The notes beneath the pieces are model-generated. The model had not been told where the DNA came from and ran no database searches. It saw only the letters and a program-made list of their open reading frames with translations. From Nonomuraea terrae (GTDB lineage: Bacteria; Actinomycetota; Actinomycetes; Streptosporangiales; Streptosporangiaceae), in contig NZ_SMKQ01000064.1 in NCBI RefSeq assembly GCF_004348995.1, positions 1-41,394 of the forward strand: DNA of 41,394 nucleotides, given 5' to 3'. Shown here piece after piece: positions 1 through 8,540 of this stretch. Position numbers and translations under genes: made by a program. Each line of letters begins with the position of its first letter. Within the stretch, counting starts at the first letter, position 1.

Positions 1-510
1 GGTCGGTGACACTGCCGAACGGCTCCAGGTCCGACCACTTCAGCGGGGCGTCCGGGTTCCAGCCGTTCTTGGTGATGGAGTACCTGAACGTGCCGGGGTG
101 CTCGGCCCAGTTGCTGTGCCGCATCTGGATCGTCGCGCCCGACGTCAGGTGCGTCACCGGCCAGTCGGAGCGGACCGCGTTGTAGGCGGTGAAGTCGTAC
201 GGCCCGCCGGTGCCGGCGCTGCAGATCTGGCCGTCGGGGATGAAGCCGCTGGTGCGGCCGGCCGCGTCGGAGCGCAGCACCGCGAACCAGTTGTACAGCG
301 GGGTCGCGCCGCCCTGCTGGACGGCGGCCGCGCACGCGGGGTTGTAGGGCTGGATCTGGCCGTTGTCCCGCAGGCCGTCCTGCCAGCACAGGAACGTACG
401 GCTGCCGGGGAACATGGTGACGCCGTGGGCCTGCGCCGGCGTGGGCGCCATCAGGAGTGCGGTGACGAGGACGAGGACGGCGGCGATGACCGCTGATTTG
501 ATTGACCTCA
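1..510 (-). CDS. Secreted lytic polysaccharide monooxygenase, AA10 family (3' end outside window)
   Basis: Translating the minus strand from the ATG at 510 gives an exported protein. A signal peptide (MRSIKSAV, a hydrophobic stretch, then TPAQA) is followed directly by HGVTMFPGSRTFLCW. The mature N-terminal His is the first ligand of the copper 'histidine brace' of AA10 enzymes, which oxidatively cleave cellulose or chitin. A second brace His should be in the later HSNWAEHPG segment. About 170 residues are visible; the frame is still open at base 1, so the C-terminus and any carbohydrate-binding module are outside the window. AAGGGA lies a few bases before the ATG as a ribosome site. Conserved Cys (FLCWQDG, QICSAG) suit the secreted fold. 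Substrate (cellulose or chitin) cannot be decided from this part. It lies close to a LacI operon with a CebR-type operator, which fits polysaccharide use. Confidence 0.88.
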
Positions 511-606
511 TGGGGGATTCCCTTGCGCTGACGACAGAGGAAACCCGACCTGCCCGCCCGGCGAACGCATTGAAACACGGCCGCCGGCGTTCCGACAACG
601 CGCGGT

Positions 607-615
607 GAAACTTTC
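607..615. promoter_or_regulatory. Possible operator GAAACTTTC upstream of the LPMO gene
   Basis: GAAA-C-TTTC is a 9-base interrupted palindrome about 100 bases upstream of the monooxygenase start. Similar CGAAA-N-TTTCG elements occur near xylanase and xylosidase genes of streptomycetes. A role in carbohydrate control here is inference. Confidence 0.3.
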
Positions 616-740
616 AGCCGATCATGGTCATGGTTTCCGCCGGCAGCCTGCCCGCAGACGTCTCGTTCGCGGGCCGCCGGCCGGAGCCGCCCGGTTGACG
701 AGAGCCCCTGGGACAGGCGGCTCCCGCTCGCCGGGTTGTT

Positions 741-769
741 GTCGGCCGATCGGGCACGGGGCGGCCGAC
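741..769. repeat. Inverted repeat, possible terminator downstream of the kinase gene
   Basis: Perfect 8-base arms GTCGGCCG (741-748) and CGGCCGAC (762-769) surround a 13-base loop. It lies about 135 bases past the kinase stop and before the LPMO promoter. No T-run follows on either strand, so it could be a factor-independent stop of the GC-rich type or simply an inverted repeat. Confidence 0.3.
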
Positions 770-903
770 ATCCTGGAGTCCCTTGGCGGCCGGCCGCGGC
801 CGGCGCTGCTCGCCGCGCTCGTACGACAGGGCCGGTGCGCCGGCGCCGATCTCCAAGAGTCCCGGCGCGTCCCAGGACGATGCCTACGAGGCGTAGCCGG
901 TTG

Positions 904-2196
904 TCACTCGGACCGGAGGGCGGCGTCGAGGGCGTCGAGGTGGAGTCGCAGGGCGTTGGCGCAGGCTGGGGCGAGGCGCCCTTCGCGGGAGCGGTCGGAG
1001 AGTTTTCTGCGCACGCTTTCGGTGCGGGCCTCCGCCGGGCCGTGGGGCAGCACGGCGTGCTGGAGCACCTGGCGCAGGTCCAGCACGACGTCGGTGTCCG
1101 TCCCGCCGCAGGCCGTTCTGTCCTCCAGCACGGTACGGAACCCCGCCACCGCCTGTTCGACGGCGCCTGCCGATGTCGGCGGACGCTCGACCGTCCGTTC
1201 CTCGGGAGAGGTCCAGGCGCGGCCGGTCGGCGAGGGGGGTGCGCTTTCGAGCAGCGTGGGCGGGGGTAGGGCGGCCTGGTGTGGATGGCGGGGCGGCGTT
1301 TGGTGCTGGAACCACAGAAGAGCCGACAGGGCGAGCAGGGCCGAGCCGGTTACCGTGACGCCGCGTCGGACGTTTCGCGTCAGTGTGGCCGTGCTGAGTG
1401 CGGATGTCAGGGCCGCGGCGACCTCGGCCGCCGTGGGCCGCTGTCTGGGGTCCTGCGCGAGGCAGCGCCGGCAGAGGGCGGCGATCGCCTTGGGTACGCC
1501 GGGCACGCGGGGAGGCGGTGACGTCCTGCGGGCCGCCTCGATCTCCTCCCACGTCGTCTCCGGGTACGGCGTCCGCCCCGTGAGCATGGTGTGCAGCAGC
1601 ACGCCGAGCGCGTACACGTCGATCGCAGGATGGGTCGGCGCGCCGAGCAGCCGCTCCGGCGCCACGTACGGCGGCGTGCCGCGGTCGTCGTCGGGATCGC
1701 CCGCCCAGGCCGCGATGCCGAAGTCGAGCAGCTTGGGGCCGTCGGCGGTGAGCAGCACGTTCTCGGCCGTGACGTCGCGGTGCACCAGGCCGCGCGCGTG
1801 CCCGGCCGTCAGCACCCGCGCCAGCCGCAGCGCGATGGAGGCCGCCTCCTGCCACGGCAGCGCCCCGTGCTCGACGCGTTCGGCCAGCGGCGTGCCGTCG
1901 AGCAGCGGCATCACCACGTACGCCGCCACCCCGCCGTAGGAGGTGACGGTCTCCCCGTAGTCGTAGATGTCGATCGCGTCGGGGTGGATGAAGCGGGCGG
2001 CGGCCCTGGCCTCGCTGCGCACGCTGACCCGCTGGCCGGGGTCGGTGTGCAGCGAGGCGGTGAGCACCTTGACGGCGATCATCCGGTGCAGCGACTGGTC
2101 GAAGGCACGCCAGATGACCGACATCCCCCCGTGGGCCAGCGGATCCAGGAGCAGATACCGCCGGGCCAGCACGTCCCCCGGCTCAAGCCGACTCAC
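904..2196 (-). CDS. Membrane-anchored Ser/Thr protein kinase
   Basis: A 430-residue Hanks-type kinase. The N-terminal kinase domain (about 12-265) shows the ATP lysine in AVKV (K43), the catalytic loop HRDVTAEN (D141, N146), DFG (158-160) and APE (179-181). One hydrophobic segment (about 280-296, GVTVTGSALLALSALLWF) should place the kinase inside the cell and a roughly 130-residue C-terminal region outside. That region is Pro/Arg-rich and matches no sensor domain I know. Oddities: the glycine loop reads LAHGGMSV, with Ala and Ser for two usual Gly, and the lysine normally two residues after the catalytic Asp is Thr, so activity may be atypical. The GTG start (SRLEPGDV) overlaps the LacI-type gene by 14 bases, so the two are translationally coupled. 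Confidence 0.9.
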   Translation of the reverse strand: MSRLEPGDVLARRYLLLDPLAHGGMSVIWRAFDQSLHRMIAVKVLTASLHTDPGQRVSVRSEARAAARFIHPDAIDIYDYGETVTSYGGVAAYVVMPLLDGTPLAERVEHGALPWQEAASIALRLARVLTAGHARGLVHRDVTAENVLLTADGPKLLDFGIAAWAGDPDDDRGTPPYVAPERLLGAPTHPAIDVYALGVLLHTMLTGRTPYPETTWEEIEAARRTSPPPRVPGVPKAIAALCRRCLAQDPRQRPTAAEVAAALTSALSTATLTRNVRRGVTVTGSALLALSALLWFQHQTPPRHPHQAALPPPTLLESAPPSPTGRAWTSPEERTVERPPTSAGAVEQAVAGFRTVLEDRTACGGTDTDVVLDLRQVLQHAVLPHGPAEARTESVRRKLSDRSREGRLAPACANALRLHLDALDAALRSE

Positions 2197-3154
2197 GGAC
2201 CACCAGTTCCGTGGGGAGCACGGGATCGACGCCCGCCGCTCCCGTCAGGAGCAGCCGGGTGGCGACGGTGGCGAGCTCCTCGACGGGCTGGCGGACGGTG
2301 GTCAGCGTGGGAACGGTGTGCCGGGCGACCGGGGCGTCGTCGAACCCGATCACCGCGACGTCGGTCGGCACCTTGCGCCCCGCCCGGCGCAGCGCCTGGA
2401 TCGCGCCCGCCGCCATCAGGTCGGAGGCGGCGAAGACGGCGTCGATGCCGGGCGCATGACGCAGCAGCCACTGCATGGCGTGGGTGCCCGAGGCGGCGGT
2501 GAAGTCGCCGTAGGCCACCGGCACGTCGCGCAGGCCGGCCGCCTGCAGGGCGCGGACCAGGCCCTCCAGCCGGTCGCGGGCCGCGGGCAGGGACGGCGGC
2601 CCGCCGATGGCGGCGATGTCGCGGCGGCCGGTGAGCAGGAAGTGCTCGGCCGCCTGGCGGCCTCCGTCGCGGTTGTCCACGTCGGCGAACGGAAGCTTGA
2701 GGTCGTGCGGCGGCCGGCCGATGTTGCGCACGGGCACGCCGGAGGCGGACAACTTGATCGCCAGCGGATGGCGTTCGCGCGCGCCGACGATCAGCACCGA
2801 GCCGGACAGCGCGGGCAGCGTGGCGGAGGCCGGGCTGACGGTGGTCACCATGAGGTGGGTGCCGTGCTCGGCGATCACGTTGCCGGCGGCGGAGAGCAGC
2901 CTGGCGTAGTACGGCTCGGAGAAGAGCCGGGGGAGGTGGTCGCAGACCACCGCCGTGACGCCGCCGGCCATGGTCGCGGCGGCCGTTCCCCGGGGTGCGC
3001 GATGTCGGACGTATCCCATCCGGGACACTGCGTCGTACACTTGGCGGCGGGTCGACGTACTGACCCGCACCGAGCCCGTGAGAACGCGCGACGCGGTCGC
3101 GGGGGAGACCCCGGCAGCGGCCGCGACCTGTGCCAGTGTGGGCTGCTCGGTCAT
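2183..3154 (-). CDS. LacI-family transcriptional repressor
   Basis: 323 residues with the standard LacI plan. The N-terminal helix-turn-helix is about residues 6-25 (LAQVAAAAGVSPATASRVL), then the hinge region, then a periplasmic-binding-protein-like effector domain running to VVRES at the end. Family members sense a sugar and leave their operator. The ATG at 3154 is preceded by GAGGTGA. Starting 25 bases upstream is a perfect TGGGAGCGCTCCCA palindrome, the operator type bound by CebR regulators of cellulose use, so the gene is probably autoregulated. The coupled downstream kinase is an unusual partner for a LacI protein. The effector (cellobiose or another sugar) cannot be read from the sequence. 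Confidence 0.93.
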   Translation of the reverse strand: MTEQPTLAQVAAAAGVSPATASRVLTGSVRVSTSTRRQVYDAVSRMGYVRHRAPRGTAAATMAGGVTAVVCDHLPRLFSEPYYARLLSAAGNVIAEHGTHLMVTTVSPASATLPALSGSVLIVGARERHPLAIKLSASGVPVRNIGRPPHDLKLPFADVDNRDGGRQAAEHFLLTGRRDIAAIGGPPSLPAARDRLEGLVRALQAAGLRDVPVAYGDFTAASGTHAMQWLLRHAPGIDAVFAASDLMAAGAIQALRRAGRKVPTDVAVIGFDDAPVARHTVPTLTTVRQPVEELATVATRLLLTGAAGVDPVLPTELVVRESA

Positions 3155-3178
3155 GGATCACCTCGCGGGAAAAGATCC

Positions 3179-3192
3179 TGGGAGCGCTCCCA
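3179..3192. promoter_or_regulatory. CebR-type operator TGGGAGCGCTCCCA
   Basis: A perfect 14-base palindrome 25 bases upstream of the LacI-family start. It is identical to the operator known for CebR regulators in cellulolytic actinomycetes. It lies where it would overlap the promoter or the transcript start of the LacI-kinase operon, fitting autorepression. The binding protein is inferred. Confidence 0.8.
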
Positions 3193-3232
3193 CGTTAGCA
3201 ATGTTTCGCCGTTGTTAATAGGGCCTTTGCTG

Positions 3233-3262
3233 GGAGTGCGCCCGCTTGTGCGGACGCACTCC
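3233..3262 (-). terminator. Strong hairpin, likely terminator of the PBP gene
   Basis: Arms GGAGTGCG (3233-3240) and CGCACTCC (3255-3262) enclose a second stem CCGC-ttgt-GCGG, giving 12 base pairs with one internal C/A mismatch. It lies 88 bases past the stop of the penicillin-binding protein gene and before the LacI promoter. No clear T-tract follows, as is common in actinomycetes. Confidence 0.55.
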
Positions 3263-3349
3263 GAATTCGCTCAGCTAGATCGGCCGGGGTTGTGGATCAC
3301 GGGTTATTTCCGCGCCCGATTCTCCATATCCGACAATCAGGAAAAATCC

Positions 3350-5494
3350 TCATTCGAGGACGGTGGTCACGTCCGCCTCGTCGAGCGGCCCCGTGGGCTC
3401 TTCCTGGTCCCGCTCCGGCGGCGCCGGCCGGCAACTGGAGCCGCAGCCGCCGAAGCGCGCGGTGTCGACGGGGTGGAAGTCGGTCGCCGGCACGCCCTTC
3501 AGGGCGTTGATCATGGTGTCCTTCCAGATCGGGCCCGGGATGGAGGAGCCGAAGACCGAGGAGTAGTACTGTCCGCCGATGGTGATGTTGTTCAGCTTGT
3601 AGTTCTGCGAGCCGCGCGGGTCACCGATGCTGACCGCCCCGGCCAGGTCGGGGGTGAACCCGGCGAACCAGGCCGTGGCCTGCGCGTCGGTGGTGCCCGT
3701 CTTGCCGGCCGCCGGCCGCCCGATGCCGCCCACGCCGCTCATCGTGCCCTTGGTGAAGACGCCGGACAGGATGTCGGCCGCGGCGTCGGCGACCCCGGGG
3801 TCGATCGCCTGCTTGCACTTGGGCTGGTAGTTCGTCACCTTGCCGTCGCGGTCGGTGATCTTGGTGATGACCATTGGCCTGCAGTACTTGCCACGCGCCC
3901 CGATCGCGGCGTACGCGTTGGCCACGGTCACCGGGTCCATCTCGTTGATGCCGAGCGTGAACGTCTCGTACTCCTGCAGCGGCAGGCCGTCGGAGCGCTT
4001 GATGCCGAGCGACTTGGCGGTCTTGACCGTGTCGCACAGGCCGACCTTCTGCTCCAGCGCCACGAAGAAGGTGTTGACCGACTCCCAGGTGCCGGTGGCC
4101 AGCGTCTTGAAGCCGCCGCCGCCCTCGTCGTTGGTGACCGTGTGGGTCGGGTCGCCGATGTTCTCGCCCTTGCAGTTCTTGAACGAGGAGTAGTAGGGCG
4201 CGCGGTAGCCGCTGCCGACGGAGAGCCCGTCGTTGATCTTCATGCCCTCCTTGAGGGCTGTGAGCAGCGTGAACGTCTTGAACGTCGAGCCCGCCTGGAA
4301 GCCCACGCCGCCGCCGTGCACCGCGTCGGCCACGACGTTGTACGACATCTCCTTCTTGCGCTTGTTGGTGCCGTACTCGCGGCTGGCGGCCATGGCCTTG
4401 ATCGCGCCCGTGCCCGGCTCCACCAGCGCCTCGGAGGCCACCGGGTTGTCGCCGGCGAAGACGTGCTTCTTGATGGCCTGCTCGGCGGCCTTCTGCATCT
4501 TCGGGTCGAGCGTGGTCTGGATGTTCAGGCCGCCCCGGTTGAGGAACTGCTCGCGCGCCGTCTTGGTCTTGCCGAACGCCGGGTTGCTGAGCACCTCGTT
4601 GCGCACGTACATGCAGAAGTACGGGTAGTCGCTGGAGCCGCAGCCGCCCGGGATCGGGGTGCCCTTGAAGCCGAGCTTCGTCTTCTTCGCCTCGGCGGCC
4701 TGCTCCGGGGTGATCTTCTTCAGCTCGGCCATCCGGTCGAGCACCACGTTGCGCCGGTTCAGCAGCCGGTCGCGATGGTCCTTGCTGAGGTTGGGGTCGG
4801 TCGCGTTCGGGTCCTGCACGGCGCCGGCCAGCGTCGCCGCCTGCGGCAGGCTCAGCTCCGACGCGGTGACCCCGAAGAAGCGCTTGGCCGCCGCCTCGAC
4901 GCCGTACGCGCCAGCGCCGAAGTAGGCGATGTTGAGGTACTTCTCCAGGATCTGGTCCTTGGTGTACTTCTCCTCGACCGCCATCGCGTACCGCAGCTCC
5001 TTGAGCTTGCGGCCGTAGCTGGCCTCCAGGGCGGCGTTCTTCTCCTTCTCGGTGGTCGCCGAGTTGAGCAGCACCTGCTTGACGTACTGCTGGGTGATGG
5101 ACGAGCCGCCCTGGGCGACGCGGCCCGTGGCGAGGTTCTTCGCCAGGGCGCGCATGGTGCCCTCGATGTCGATCGCGCCGTGCTCGTAGAAGCGGTAGTC
5201 CTCGATCGAGATGATGGCCGTCTTCATGATGTCGGCCATCTGGTCGAGCTTGACGTTCTCGCGGTACTCCTCGTAGAACCAGGCGATCGGGTTGCCCTCG
5301 GCGTCGAGCACGGTCGTGCGTTCGGCCAGCGGGGGTTCCTTCAGCTCCTCAGGCTTGATGCCGAGCTCTTCCGACGCCGAGACGAACACCGCTCCGGTGC
5401 CTCCGACAGCGGGCAACGCGATCGCGGCGGCCACCACGCCGGCCGCCGTCGCGGCCGCCGCCAGCCGCGCCATACTCGACATACGGGAACCCAT
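3350..5494 (-). CDS. Class A penicillin-binding protein (transglycosylase/transpeptidase)
   Basis: A bifunctional peptidoglycan polymerase of 714 residues. The N-terminal membrane anchor (about 10-31) is followed by a GT51 transglycosylase domain with EDYRFYEHGAID (catalytic Glu98) and QGGSSITQQYVKQ. The transpeptidase domain follows with STFK (nucleophile S403), SVN (472-474) and KTG (598-600). The tail is Pro/acidic-rich with a paired-Cys segment (GGCGSSC). I chose the ATG at 5494 because it follows GGGGGAGGG and puts the anchor at the N-terminus; upstream in-frame codons read like non-coding sequence. The protein builds and cross-links the wall on the outer face of the membrane. It stands alone and is divergent from the next operon. 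Confidence 0.93.
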   Translation of the reverse strand: MGSRMSSMARLAAAATAAGVVAAAIALPAVGGTGAVFVSASEELGIKPEELKEPPLAERTTVLDAEGNPIAWFYEEYRENVKLDQMADIMKTAIISIEDYRFYEHGAIDIEGTMRALAKNLATGRVAQGGSSITQQYVKQVLLNSATTEKEKNAALEASYGRKLKELRYAMAVEEKYTKDQILEKYLNIAYFGAGAYGVEAAAKRFFGVTASELSLPQAATLAGAVQDPNATDPNLSKDHRDRLLNRRNVVLDRMAELKKITPEQAAEAKKTKLGFKGTPIPGGCGSSDYPYFCMYVRNEVLSNPAFGKTKTAREQFLNRGGLNIQTTLDPKMQKAAEQAIKKHVFAGDNPVASEALVEPGTGAIKAMAASREYGTNKRKKEMSYNVVADAVHGGGVGFQAGSTFKTFTLLTALKEGMKINDGLSVGSGYRAPYYSSFKNCKGENIGDPTHTVTNDEGGGGFKTLATGTWESVNTFFVALEQKVGLCDTVKTAKSLGIKRSDGLPLQEYETFTLGINEMDPVTVANAYAAIGARGKYCRPMVITKITDRDGKVTNYQPKCKQAIDPGVADAAADILSGVFTKGTMSGVGGIGRPAAGKTGTTDAQATAWFAGFTPDLAGAVSIGDPRGSQNYKLNNITIGGQYYSSVFGSSIPGPIWKDTMINALKGVPATDFHPVDTARFGGCGSSCRPAPPERDQEEPTGPLDEADVTTVLE

Positions 5495-5808
5495 GCTGGA
5501 TAACCCTCCCCCTCGTGGCAATACGGTGCATCTTAAACCCGGGCATGACATGCTCCAGGTAAAACCTTGGATGCCCCGTGAGAGGCGAATGTTCGTCCCG
5601 GGGCCAGGTTTTTTGCACGGGTTCGGACCACATGCGGATGGTTCGGGCGGCTCGTGGTCTCTGTGGCGAGTGGGATCAAGCGCTCCTTCTGCGGTGGCCG
5701 AGTTTCGTCCAGGCGGCGGCAAAGAACCGTGTTGCCCGCGTGGCGGTTGTCCACCGGTCTGGCAACGTCTACCGGGGCATTTCTTCCAGGCCTTGGTGGA
5801 GGGCTGCT
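5495..5808. other. Divergent intergenic region between the PBP gene and the 5809-8024 operon
   Basis: 314 bases that must hold promoters for both directions. I find no gene and no clear palindrome. Open frames run through it on both strands but show shadow composition and no ribosome site at their starts. Confidence 0.4.
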
Positions 5809-7026
5809 ATGCGTCGTGTCGGGGAGGGCGAGCACGCCGATCGCCTGCTCGCCGCCGCCAGGACATATTGGGGAGACAGCCCCGGCGGCGACAGGTGCGT
5901 CGTGGCGGAGGCGTACGACGACGATGACCCGCGGGTCGTGGTCCGTACGCTGCTGGTGGCGAAGGCGATCTGCGGTCTGGTCTCGGCGCGGCTCGTCGTG
6001 CTCGCGGCGCCGGAATGGGCGCCGCTGGCCGAGGCGTTCGGCGCCGCGCCGGACGGCCGGCCCGAGGTGCCGCCCGCCGCGCTGGTCACCAGCCGGGCCG
6101 ACCGCGCCGTGGAGCGGGAGGTCCCCGTCGTGCTGGTGCACGGCGGCGGGACGCTCAAGGCGTACGCGCTCTTCCCCGACCAGGGGCCCTGCTCGCTGCG
6201 GGAGGAGCTGCCCGCCCGGATCGGGGCGTTCTTCGAACGGCACGTGTGGCCGTACCGGGAGACGATCAGGCCCAGCGCCGAGCGCGTCGCCTGGCGGGCC
6301 AAGAGCGGCGGCTACCAGATCCGTACGGAGACCGAGCGCCGCCAGCTGCGACACTACGGCTGCGCCCGCCTGGGCATCGACGCCGACCGGCCCACCATCG
6401 CCGTGTTCGGCCACTCGCCAGGCCTGGACGAGGAGCTGTTCGAGGCGACGGCGGAGTTCGCCGCCCGCGACGACGACGCCAACTGGCTGTTCCTCGACCC
6501 CGTTCCCGACACCGGGAACCCGCGGATCAGAGGCGTCACCGGCGCCCTGTCCGCGAACGTGCTGTGGAGCGTGACGGACGTGGGCGTCACCTTCGGCGAC
6601 AGCGACCTGCCCGCCTTCGGCATCCCATTGATCCAGGCCGGGTGGTCCGAGGGCGGCGCCTGCGGCGCCACGCACGTGCCGCGCACGCCGTACGAGCTGC
6701 GCTCGCTGTTGCAGGAGGCCATCGCCCGACACGCCAAGGGCGACACCATCCTCGGCCCTGAGCAGCGCGAACGCGCCCGGCTCTGGCTCTGGTTGCGCAG
6801 TTGCGGCGCGGACGTGCCGAGCCAGCTCCTGCCCCACTGGGAGCACGGTGACGACTACACCCGCGTGCTCACCGTCAACCTGCGGCACGCCGAACGCGAC
6901 GGCGATCCGCTCTACGCCGCGGTCGCCCGCATGTGGAAGCGACGCGAACCGCTGCTGACCCGGTTCGACTTCCATGACCCGGCCGCTCTGGCCACGACAC
7001 TGACCCCCTCGAGGAGTACGAGATGA
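5809..7026 (+). CDS. Uncharacterised protein, possibly glycosyltransferase-like
   Basis: 405 residues from the ATG at 5809, which follows GGTGGAGGG; in-frame codons upstream look non-coding. I do not recognise the family with certainty. The layout looks like two Rossmann-type halves. The first has a hydrophobic strand (LVSARLVVLAAPEW). The second begins RPTIAVFGHSPGLDEELF and continues through NWLFLDPVP and ANVLWSVTDVGVTFGDSDLPAFGIPLIQ. That second part resembles the donor-binding half of GT-B enzymes that build or export surface polysaccharide, where a failed lookup of a 'time of address' strand is followed by a GIP motif. No signal peptide or membrane segment is seen. Its stop overlaps the next start (ATGA), so the two are translated together and probably work together. 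Confidence 0.6.
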   Translation: MRRVGEGEHADRLLAAARTYWGDSPGGDRCVVAEAYDDDDPRVVVRTLLVAKAICGLVSARLVVLAAPEWAPLAEAFGAAPDGRPEVPPAALVTSRADRAVEREVPVVLVHGGGTLKAYALFPDQGPCSLREELPARIGAFFERHVWPYRETIRPSAERVAWRAKSGGYQIRTETERRQLRHYGCARLGIDADRPTIAVFGHSPGLDEELFEATAEFAARDDDANWLFLDPVPDTGNPRIRGVTGALSANVLWSVTDVGVTFGDSDLPAFGIPLIQAGWSEGGACGATHVPRTPYELRSLLQEAIARHAKGDTILGPEQRERARLWLWLRSCGADVPSQLLPHWEHGDDYTRVLTVNLRHAERDGDPLYAAVARMWKRREPLLTRFDFHDPAALATTLTPSRSTR

Positions 7027-8024
7027 GCAGCAGCACGGGACCCGCGACCGACCTCGACCAGGTGATCGTTCCCGCCGTCCCGCCCGTCCACCTGCTCACC
7101 GGCGACGTGCCGGCGCTGCAGGTGACCGACCGGCTGCACCGTGGCAGCCAGATCATCGGCCGCTTCGAGACGTCCGGCATGGTGGGCTTCAAGATCTCGG
7201 CGCAGGGGCGCCCGCTGCGGGTGACGCTGGGGCTGTCCACGGACGACCGCTCGGTGAGCGGCTGGCACACCGGGCGTACGGAGCCCGCCGGCCCGGGGCC
7301 GCGCTTCCTGCAGATCCGCTCGCAGGGGCGTCTGCGCCAGTGCGTCCTGCTGCGGGGCAAGAAGTCGCACGCCCGGGTGGCCTTCGACCTGACGCCGGAG
7401 GAGATCCCGGACGACGGCCTGGTCTGCATCGAGGCGCTGGACGTCACCGAGGGCGACGACGTCAGTGAGGACCTGCGCGAGGCGCTGAAGGGACGCGTCA
7501 CCCCCGACGGGGTGGCCGGGGTGCGGCTGAACAAGGTCGTGTTCGAGGAGCCGCCGGCCGTCGACTACGACCCCGACACGCTCGACGGCATCCGCTGCGA
7601 GTTCTACACGCTGATCAGCGCGGGCGGCCTGGCCAACCTCAACCGGCAGGGCACCCGGCAGATCCGGGCCGGCATGTTCCTGGTCAACCCGGCGCTCAAG
7701 GACCGGTTCGGGTCGAGCGGGCGTATCACGTTCCGGCTGGGCACCAAGGCCGAGCCGGCCAGCCTCATCCCCGCGACGTGGCGGCGGGTCAACAGCGAGC
7801 TGCGCTGGCTGCGCCACGCCGCCAAGAAGATGGTGCACGCCGCCGCGCCGTCGGTGGAGCGGGTGTTCAGCCTGCGGGACGGCGACCTGGGCACGCCCGA
7901 GGTGAGCGTGCGCGGCAACGTCACCGAGCTGACGGTGCCCAGCCCGACCAGCTCGCCACTGCTCGTGATGCTGGCGCCCGTGCCGGGAGCGGTGCCGACT
8001 CTGGAGTGCGGCATCCAGGGCTGA
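7023..8024 (+). CDS. Conserved-looking protein of unknown function, coupled to the preceding gene
   Basis: 333 residues whose ATG overlaps the stop of the preceding gene by four bases. I do not recognise the family. The sequence is rich in predicted beta strands (GRFETSGMVGFKISAQGRPL, RVTLGLSTDD, ARVAFDLTP) and lacks a signal peptide, a membrane segment or Cys pairs. One basic helical stretch (RRVNSELRWLRHAAKKMVHAA, within about residues 250-285) might contact a membrane or nucleic acid. Tight coupling suggests a shared pathway with the glycosyltransferase-like gene, possibly surface glycan modification, but that is inference from context only. Confidence 0.7.
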   Translation: MSSSTGPATDLDQVIVPAVPPVHLLTGDVPALQVTDRLHRGSQIIGRFETSGMVGFKISAQGRPLRVTLGLSTDDRSVSGWHTGRTEPAGPGPRFLQIRSQGRLRQCVLLRGKKSHARVAFDLTPEEIPDDGLVCIEALDVTEGDDVSEDLREALKGRVTPDGVAGVRLNKVVFEEPPAVDYDPDTLDGIRCEFYTLISAGGLANLNRQGTRQIRAGMFLVNPALKDRFGSSGRITFRLGTKAEPASLIPATWRRVNSELRWLRHAAKKMVHAAAPSVERVFSLRDGDLGTPEVSVRGNVTELTVPSPTSSPLLVMLAPVPGAVPTLECGIQG

Positions 8025-8113
8025 CCGGGTCGGCGCGGCGTCCAGGGAGCGTAAGGGTCCGGGAAAAACCGGGATCAACTGTGATAACCCCGCACAGGGG
8101 GCAGGTTCCCTGT

Positions 8114-8533
8114 GTGGGCCGGAACGCATTGCTGATCCAGACGACCCGGCACCTCCCGTGTACGGTCCTGCGCGCCAGCGGGGAGCTCGACCACGCGGGC
8201 CGGGTCCGGTTCAGCGCGTGCGTCAATGCCGTATGGGACTGGTCGGACGGGCCCGTCCTCGTCTTCGACCTCGCCGACCTCGACTTCTACGACTCGTCGG
8301 TCATCGGCGTGCTGGCGATGGCCCTGCAGCGGATGGAGGAGGAGGGCGACCACGGGCGGATCATCCTGGTGCGTCCCTCCTCTCACCTGATGACCGTGCT
8401 CCGCCTCACCGACCTGCTGTCCCACGTGGAGCTGCGCGACAGCGTCGAGGAGACGGTGGCGGAGCTGATGGTGGAGGCGGCGCCCGACGCGGACATCGTC
8501 CGCGCCGTCACGCCCGCGGGCGGCCTCGGCTGA
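8114..8533 (+). CDS. STAS-domain anti-anti-sigma factor
   Basis: About 139 residues forming a single STAS domain. The strand VLVFDLADLDFYDSSVIGVL carries the D-S-S phosphoacceptor region typical of SpoIIAA/RsbV proteins. In that system the unphosphorylated protein binds an anti-sigma kinase and frees a sigma factor. The start is uncertain: GTG at 8114 (after AGGGGGCAGG) gives GRNALLIQTTRHLP and fits the fold best, while GTG at 8081 would add 11 residues. No anti-sigma kinase or sigma factor adjoins it, so its partner is encoded elsewhere. It ends seven bases before the convergent oxidoreductase stop. Confidence 0.82.
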   Translation: MGRNALLIQTTRHLPCTVLRASGELDHAGRVRFSACVNAVWDWSDGPVLVFDLADLDFYDSSVIGVLAMALQRMEEEGDHGRIILVRPSSHLMTVLRLTDLLSHVELRDSVEETVAELMVEAAPDADIVRAVTPAGGLG

Positions 8534-8540
8534 GCGCGCC

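Larger units (their letters stand above)
511..903. other. Intergenic region: LPMO promoter side and kinase 3' side
   Basis: This 393-base stretch lies between two minus-strand genes, the monooxygenase start at 510 and the kinase stop at 904. I see no convincing gene. It holds a GAAACTTTC element (607-615) and an inverted repeat (741-769), described separately. Open frames crossing it show only high-GC shadow composition (Arg/Ala/Pro/Gly-rich). Confidence 0.5.

Noticed and set aside
1967..5503. Very long open frames antisense to real genes, for example 1967-5503 (+) and 12594-15731 (-)
   Set aside because: They lie opposite or out of frame with clear genes (LacI/PBP; NIS synthetases), have Arg/Gly/Ala/Pro/His-rich shadow composition, and lack family motifs. 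In very GC-rich DNA such frames open by codon bias.
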